From Anaerolineae bacterium (GTDB lineage Bacteria; Chloroflexota; Anaerolineae; UBA4142), in assembly GCA_026417715.1 (NCBI GenBank), contig JAOACU010000098.1, forward strand, positions 1 to 9,389: a stretch of 9,389 nucleotides of DNA. The letters run 5' to 3'. Each line of letters opens with the position of its first letter. The first letter of the stretch is position 1. This document shows, piece by piece, positions 6,032 to 9,389 of the stretch. The position numbers and the translations under genes are program-made. Below the pieces are notes generated by a model, which saw nothing but the letters and a program-made list of their open reading frames with translations, had not been told where the DNA came from and did no database searches.

Positions 6032-7588
6032 GCGGCGTGCTTCGTTGAGGACGAAATAGCCGCCGCCGACTGAGGACAAGGCGCGGCTTTCGGTCAAGGC
6101 GTGCAGCACCGCGCGCGGTCCAGCGCGTCGCACAAGATTCACCGCACTGTACAAAGTCTTGGCGTGAACGCGCCCTGCGCCACTCAACTTGGCTAGTTCA
6201 GGAAAAATCTCTTCCAACAAAGTCGTCAGCGAGGTGTGTGAGCGCGCGCGTTGTGCCGCCGCGTCCAAACTCACCGGATCGCCAATGACGATGAGCATAT
6301 CCTCGTCCGCTTTGTGCGCGATGGGTCGCTTTTCTTGCGAGAAGGTCAACTGTCCATTGACCCCGCGCGCCACGCGCACCCACAACCCGCGCTCGCGTTG
6401 AGGTTGATACTCGATGAGCACAGTCAACGGTTCGCTCGCGCGCTTGAGGGTGATGTAGGCGCCGGGCCAGAGTTTGCGCGCGGCAAACCAGCGCGCCAAG
6501 CCGGCAATGTACGCGCCATCGTTCACGGCGTATCCCGCAAAGCGTTCCTGAGTCAACGCATCCACAAAATAGAATCGCAAGCGCGCGTGATCGAACGGGG
6601 GCAAAAGCGTGCGCACAACTGGAGTGAGTGGCAATGTTCCGGATTGACGATGCGGATATGTGAGAATGATCGTAATTTCATCGCGCGGCGTAATCGTCGT
6701 ATTGTTGCCATAGCCGTTGAAATCGGCTTCGTCTTGCAATTCTGCCGCAATCAGTTCTAACTCACTGGGTAGCGTTACAGGACGCGTTGGGAATGCTTCC
6801 AAAATCTTTGGACGCTCACGCGCTTCTTCGGGTTCGAGGCGTTTGAGAAACCAACGTGGACTGTTGCGCGGTCCCACGTCTTCAAAACGCGGATCGTTGG
6901 CAAGTGCGACATTCAACGCAAACGCCGCCGCCGTACGTTTGATCGTTGGAGGAAATTCAAAAATCTTGAGCAAGTCCGATGCACGCAACGCATCGTTGGC
7001 TTGCTCGATGGCGGCTTCGGCAAGGTTGAGATACCCTTCGTGAATTTCGGGAAGCAAGCCGCGCAAGAACCAGCCATCGTCCAAGCGTACGAATTCCTTG
7101 TCTGCGTTCAAGCGTTGCAACAGATTCGTACGTACTAATTCACCATATTTGGCGATGGCTTCTTCTGGTGTTAGCGTTGGTTCAATCGGTGATTCACGTT
7201 CTTCATTCAAAGGATGCGGTGCGGTGTACGCCATTGCGAATTCGCGCGGCGCGCTCTCACCTTCTAATTGCACACACATCACTTGAAATGGCGCAAGGCG
7301 CGGATTGTCGCTCGCGCGAATCTGGGTCACAACTCCTTCACGATTATCGAACGCCGTAAAGAGAACGTGTTGACCGACTTCGTACGTCGCTTTGGGCTGA
7401 TAGATCGGCGCGCGGCGCGCGGCGATCTCTGCCAAACGTTTTTGTTCTTCGCTCACGCGCCATTCAATCAGGTGCGCCGCAATTTCACGACTCGACGCGG
7501 CATCACCGCGTTCGAGCAAGAACGCATACGCGCGTTCCAAGTCCGCAGGCGTAGTACCCAGCGTGCTCCAAAAATCCGAACTTGGCAT
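6029..7588 (-). CDS. Conserved hypothetical protein, 519 aa
   Basis: No function is known to me; it resembles a hypothetical family that I associate with Chloroflexota. Residues about 10-60 are helical and contain ASSREIAAHLIEWRVSEEQ, a helix-turn-helix-like pattern. Residues about 69-125 (YEVGQHVLFTAFDNREGVV through REFAMAY) look like a small SH3-like beta barrel. The middle contains a well-preserved segment, FVRLDDGWFLRGLLPEIHEGYLNLAEAAIEQ, given here only in part: FVRLDDGWFLRGLLPEIHEG, near 167-186. Repeated ARWF/APRWFLKR-like elements occur around 250, and the last 45 residues again look like a winged helix. There is no signal peptide or membrane helix, so it is cytoplasmic. The ATG at 7588 lacks a good Shine-Dalgarno sequence, with only AAGG about 14 bases upstream. 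A promoter and a leader hairpin lie upstream, and the 141-residue gene follows in the same operon. Confidence 0.85.
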   Translation of the reverse strand: MPSSDFWSTLGTTPADLERAYAFLLERGDAASSREIAAHLIEWRVSEEQKRLAEIAARRAPIYQPKATYEVGQHVLFTAFDNREGVVTQIRASDNPRLAPFQVMCVQLEGESAPREFAMAYTAPHPLNEERESPIEPTLTPEEAIAKYGELVRTNLLQRLNADKEFVRLDDGWFLRGLLPEIHEGYLNLAEAAIEQANDALRASDLLKIFEFPPTIKRTAAAFALNVALANDPRFEDVGPRNSPRWFLKRLEPEEARERPKILEAFPTRPVTLPSELELIAAELQDEADFNGYGNNTTITPRDEITIILTYPHRQSGTLPLTPVVRTLLPPFDHARLRFYFVDALTQERFAGYAVNDGAYIAGLARWFAARKLWPGAYITLKRASEPLTVLIEYQPQRERGLWVRVARGVNGQLTFSQEKRPIAHKADEDMLIVIGDPVSLDAAAQRARSHTSLTTLLEEIFPELAKLSGAGRVHAKTLYSAVNLVRRAGPRAVLHALTESRALSSVGGGYFVLNEARR

Positions 7589-7618
7589 TCGTGCTAAAAA
7601 TACCTTGAGTCAAAATAT

Positions 7619-7659
7619 GACGTATCGCCACAGACGTACAAGATTTGTGACGATACGTC
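7619..7659. promoter_or_regulatory. Inverted repeat in the leader of the 519-aa gene
   Basis: Two 14-base arms (7619-7632 and 7646-7659, core CGTATCG / CGATACG) with one mismatch flank a 13-base loop. It lies between the predicted minus-strand promoter and the ATG at 7588, so it would be transcribed as a leader hairpin or serve as an operator. It has no 7-bp period and no T run, so it is neither a heptamer copy nor a normal terminator. Confidence 0.6.
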
Positions 7660-7676
7660 GGAATTATTCCATTGCT

Positions 7677-7705
7677 ATTATAATGCACTTTGGCATTTTG
7701 CACAA
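7677..7705 (-). promoter_or_regulatory. Predicted promoter of the 519-aa gene
   Basis: On the minus strand TTGTGC (7700-7705) and a perfect TATAAT (7677-7682) are separated by 17 bp. The start would be near 7670, giving a leader of about 80 bases that includes the hairpin at 7619-7659. ATTATAAT (7677-7684) is self-complementary, so a -10 is also readable on the plus strand, but no matching -35 was seen there. Confidence 0.6.
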
Positions 7706-7707
7706 AT

Positions 7708-7770
7708 GACGGATGATGAAAGACGAAGGACGAAAGCATTCCTTCGTCTTTGGTCTTTTGTCCTTCGTCG
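7708..7770. repeat. Nine-heptamer inverted repeat, GACGAAR family
   Basis: Four GACGAAR-type units (7708-7735), one centre unit (7736-7742) and four TTCGTCY-type units (7743-7770) make exactly 63 bp in unbroken 7-bp phase. This is the clearest copy of the family found at 91-153 and 5486-5548. It lies between two divergent promoters, 2 bases from one -35 and 3 bases from the other. Confidence 0.92.
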
Positions 7771-7773
7771 CGC

Positions 7774-7802
7774 TTGTTGTCGCGCCAATTCTCGTGTAAA
7801 AT
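7774..7802 (+). promoter_or_regulatory. Predicted leaderless promoter of the glycosidase gene
   Basis: TTGTTG (7774-7779) and TAAAAT (7797-7802) have a 17-bp spacer. The -10 ends 8 bases before the ATG at 7811, the same distance as at the gene starting at 3547, and there is no Shine-Dalgarno sequence. Confidence 0.6.
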
Positions 7803-7810
7803 GTGTGTGT

Positions 7811-9389
7811 ATGTCACTCGCACGTTCGCTCTTGAAATTTCTTGCCGCGCGTTTCCACATTCCACCCGACGCGCTCGATTATTTCTTCGCGAGCGCGCGC
7901 ATCGGGCGTGGCGCGGAAACCACACTGCCCTTCCCTGCCGAACTGATTCCGATCGGCGCGCGCCTCGTTTTGCGCGGCTGGCACAACAACGAATTTTTCC
8001 AAACCAATCGCGATTGGATTTTGCCCTACTGGGCAGAACGCCAATTCGATCCGCGCGATATCGCGTTCATCCCCAGCGGCTTTAATCTCTACACCATCAA
8101 TCACACGCATCGCGATTGGACGATGATTGGTAATCCGCGCCGCGCGCGCGAAGCGCTCGTTGATCCACGCGGACTCGTCACCCCTTGGTTCGATGGCTGG
8201 TCGCTCGATGTGTGGATCGAAGTGAACGGCAAACTGTTCGCGCCGTCGCGTCTTGCCAACGACCAAATCACACAATCGCTCCACGAAAATTTGCCCATCG
8301 TCGTCACCACGTTTCGCGCAAACGACGTGCGCGTGCGCCTCGACGCGTTCGCTATCGAACATGACACGCGCGAATTCATCATCGAACAAATCACCATCGA
8401 AAACACCTCACGCCTCACGCATCACGCCACACTTTACCTTGCCCTCCGCCCTTTCAACCCCGAAGGTGTTGCACTTATCCATGATATCGAGTTTCAGGTT
8501 TCAAGTTCAAAGTTCGATGTTGACGCAACACGCAACACGCAATACGCAGTACTCATCAACCACGCGCCCGCCGTCTTCCTGCCCCAACCCGATGCGATCG
8601 CGTGTCACGATTTTCGTGAGGGCGATGTCGCGCTCGCGCTGCCACATCTCAACGGCAACACGCGCGCACATTGCGACGCGGGACTCGCAACCGCCGTTGC
8701 CGCGTATCGCATCGAATTGGACGCGGGACAAAGCACGATGCTCACTGCGCTGATGCCGATGGAGCGCGAGGAACTCGATGAGGATGAGGAGTTTCAGGTT
8801 TCAGGTTTCAAGTTCGATGTTTTGTCGGCGCGCGAGCAAACGATTACTTTGTGGCGCGAACAATGCGCGCGCGGAATACGAATCCGCGTGCCCGATGAAA
8901 AACTGCAAGCCGCGTTCGACGCGAACAAAGCGTACCTGTTGTTGTTCCACGATGGCGATAGCATCACACCAGGTCCGCTCACGTATCATCAATTTTGGTT
9001 TCGCGATGCGGCATACCTCTTGAACGCGCTCGACAAGATGGGCTATCACGATGAAGCACGCGCAGTCATCGAAAAATTTCCGCGTCGTGTGGGCAAGGAT
9101 GGTTACGCACAAGCGACCGAAGGCGAATGGGACTCGAACGGCGCGGCGATTTGGACGATGGTGGAACACGCGCGCCTCAGCGGCGATACGAGTTTGCTTG
9201 CGCGCGATTATTGGACGTTGTTGCGGCTGGCGTCGTGGATCAACACCAAGCGACGACAGACCGCCGACCGCCGACCGCCGAAATCGCGCGGCGGTCTGCC
9301 GTCAGCGGTCGGTGGTCATCGGTCGCCGCACGCGGGCTTGCTTCCTCCAGGTCCCAGCGCAGAACATTTGGGACCTGTCTCTTATACAC
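7811..9389 (+). CDS. Glycogen-debranching-like (alpha/alpha)6 glycosidase, 3'-truncated
   Basis: The frame is open from ATG 7811 to the end, about 522 genomic codons; the last few come from the sequencing adapter at 9375. Residues about 40-320 are a beta-rich N-terminal domain as in glycogen-debranching-enzyme-like proteins (LRGWHNNEFF, FIPSGFNLYTINHTHRDWTM, GWSLDVWIEVNG, LALRPFNPEG). From about 340 a helical toroid starts, with WFRDAAYLLNALDKMGY (Trp 396, Asp 399), EGEWDSNGAAIW (Glu 439, Asp 441) and GLLPPGPSAEHLGP (509-522), motifs of six-hairpin glycosidases. It probably hydrolyses an alpha-glucan or related sugar in the cytoplasm, as no signal peptide is seen. The expected catalytic C-terminal part is missing. 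Three heptamer repeats are read in frame (residues about 227-248, 327-338 and 481-506), all at places where loops are likely. Exact specificity is unknown. Confidence 0.88.
   Translation, partial: MSLARSLLKFLAARFHIPPDALDYFFASARIGRGAETTLPFPAELIPIGARLVLRGWHNNEFFQTNRDWILPYWAERQFDPRDIAFIPSGFNLYTINHTHRDWTMIGNPRRAREALVDPRGLVTPWFDGWSLDVWIEVNGKLFAPSRLANDQITQSLHENLPIVVTTFRANDVRVRLDAFAIEHDTREFIIEQITIENTSRLTHHATLYLALRPFNPEGVALIHDIEFQVSSSKFDVDATRNTQYAVLINHAPAVFLPQPDAIACHDFREGDVALALPHLNGNTRAHCDAGLATAVAAYRIELDAGQSTMLTALMPMEREELDEDEEFQVSGFKFDVLSAREQTITLWREQCARGIRIRVPDEKLQAAFDANKAYLLLFHDGDSITPGPLTYHQFWFRDAAYLLNALDKMGYHDEARAVIEKFPRRVGKDGYAQATEGEWDSNGAAIWTMVEHARLSGDTSLLARDYWTLLRLASWINTKRRQTADRRPPKSRGGLPSAVGGHRSPHAGLLPPGPSAEHLGPVSYT
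8491..8553 (+). repeat. Nine heptamers joining two families, inside a gene
   Basis: GTTTCAR-type units (8491-8518) pass without a phase break through GTTGACG into CAACACG-type units, ending near 8553; nine units, 63 bp. The glycosidase reads it as residues about 227-248, including FQVSSSKFDVDATRNTQYAV. The two halves are different sequences in the same 7-bp phase. Confidence 0.88.
8791..8825 (+). repeat. Five GTTTCAR heptamers inside a gene
   Basis: Units GTTTCAG twice, GTTTCAA, GTTCGAT and GTTTTGT run in 7-bp phase. It is the same family as the left half of the repeat 300 bp upstream, and is read in the same frame relative to the gene (EFQVS at the start of both). It lies at the junction of the beta-rich and helical domains. 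Confidence 0.85.
9252..9328 (+). repeat. GACCGCC heptamer inverted repeat inside a gene
   Basis: GACGACA and three GACCGCC units (9252-9279) are followed by a centre and then five inverted GGCGGTC/ATCGGTC-type units (9290-9324). About eleven units, with uncertain edges. It encodes an Arg/Pro/Gly-rich stretch (residues about 481-506) between LASWINTKR and the well-preserved GLLPPGPSAEHLGP motif, clearly an insertion relative to the expected protein. Confidence 0.9.
9375..9389. other. Tn5/Nextera mosaic-end adapter sequence
   Basis: CTGTCTCTTATACAC is identical to the first 15 bases of the reverse complement of the 19-bp Tn5 mosaic end used in transposase-based libraries, and it ends exactly at the contig edge. 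It is almost certainly untrimmed adapter, so the real sequence stops near 9374. Confidence 0.95.

Noticed and set aside
5536..6048. A 170-codon plus-strand open frame.
   Set aside because: It is antisense to the 141-residue gene and runs through the TCAGTGT heptamer array; its product is low-complexity there.
7814..8389. A 191-codon minus-strand open frame.
   Set aside because: It is antisense to the glycosidase, whose frame has clear family motifs; it is a composition-driven shadow.
9348..9377. A 9-bp inverted repeat (CAGGTCCCA / TGGGACCTG) that looks like a terminator or mobile-element end.
   Set aside because: The last bases of the right arm come from the sequencing adapter, and the rest is coding sequence for the PPGPSAEHLGP motif. 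The symmetry is partly artefact.

Overview
The window looks like a contig end from a Chloroflexota bacterium, probably of the Anaerolineae type. This is inferred from the DnaA sequence, a pair of hypothetical proteins I recall as typical of that group, the DUF2905 and DUF4015 proteins, and a dnaA gene with no dnaN beside it. I did no database search. The last 15 bases match the Tn5/Nextera mosaic end, so the right edge is a library artefact and not genome.

Layout, left to right. Positions 1-1161 hold the 3' part of a GT-C type membrane glycosyltransferase. It is followed after 3 bases by a small DUF2905 membrane protein gene (1165-1389). Positions 1390-1846 are AT-rich, have no credible gene and carry a cluster of DnaA boxes; this is the probable replication origin. 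dnaA is on the minus strand (1847-3205) with a strong terminator at its 3' end and a plausible sigma-70 promoter. A second AT-rich gap (3206-3546) holds more degenerate DnaA-box-like repeats, so the origin may be bipartite around dnaA. Then comes a membrane-anchored protein with four carboxypeptidase-regulatory-like modules and a DUF4015 glycoside-hydrolase-like domain (3547-5487). Two uncharacterised genes lie convergent to it on the minus strand (7588-6029, then 5964-5539) and probably form one operon. The last gene (7811 to the end, plus strand) is the N-terminal part of a glycogen-debranching-like (alpha/alpha)6 glycosidase.

The most unusual signal is a class of short repeats that all have a 7-bp period. 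At least five unrelated heptamer families occur here, and the clearest copies are nine heptamers long (63 bp). Some copies are direct, some are inverted (arm, centre, arm), and one joins two families without losing the 7-bp phase. They sit between convergent genes, inside an operon where one copy supplies a stop codon, beside a promoter, and within coding sequence of the glycosyltransferase and the glycosidase. Nine heptamers are 21 codons, so such an insertion keeps the reading frame. They resemble in kind the heptanucleotide STRR repeats known in filamentous cyanobacteria and, in their in-frame behaviour, the Rickettsia palindromic elements.

Both plus-strand genes with visible promoters have a -10 box ending exactly 8 bases before the ATG and no Shine-Dalgarno sequence, which suggests leaderless mRNAs. 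No tRNA, rRNA, CRISPR array or insertion sequence was seen.
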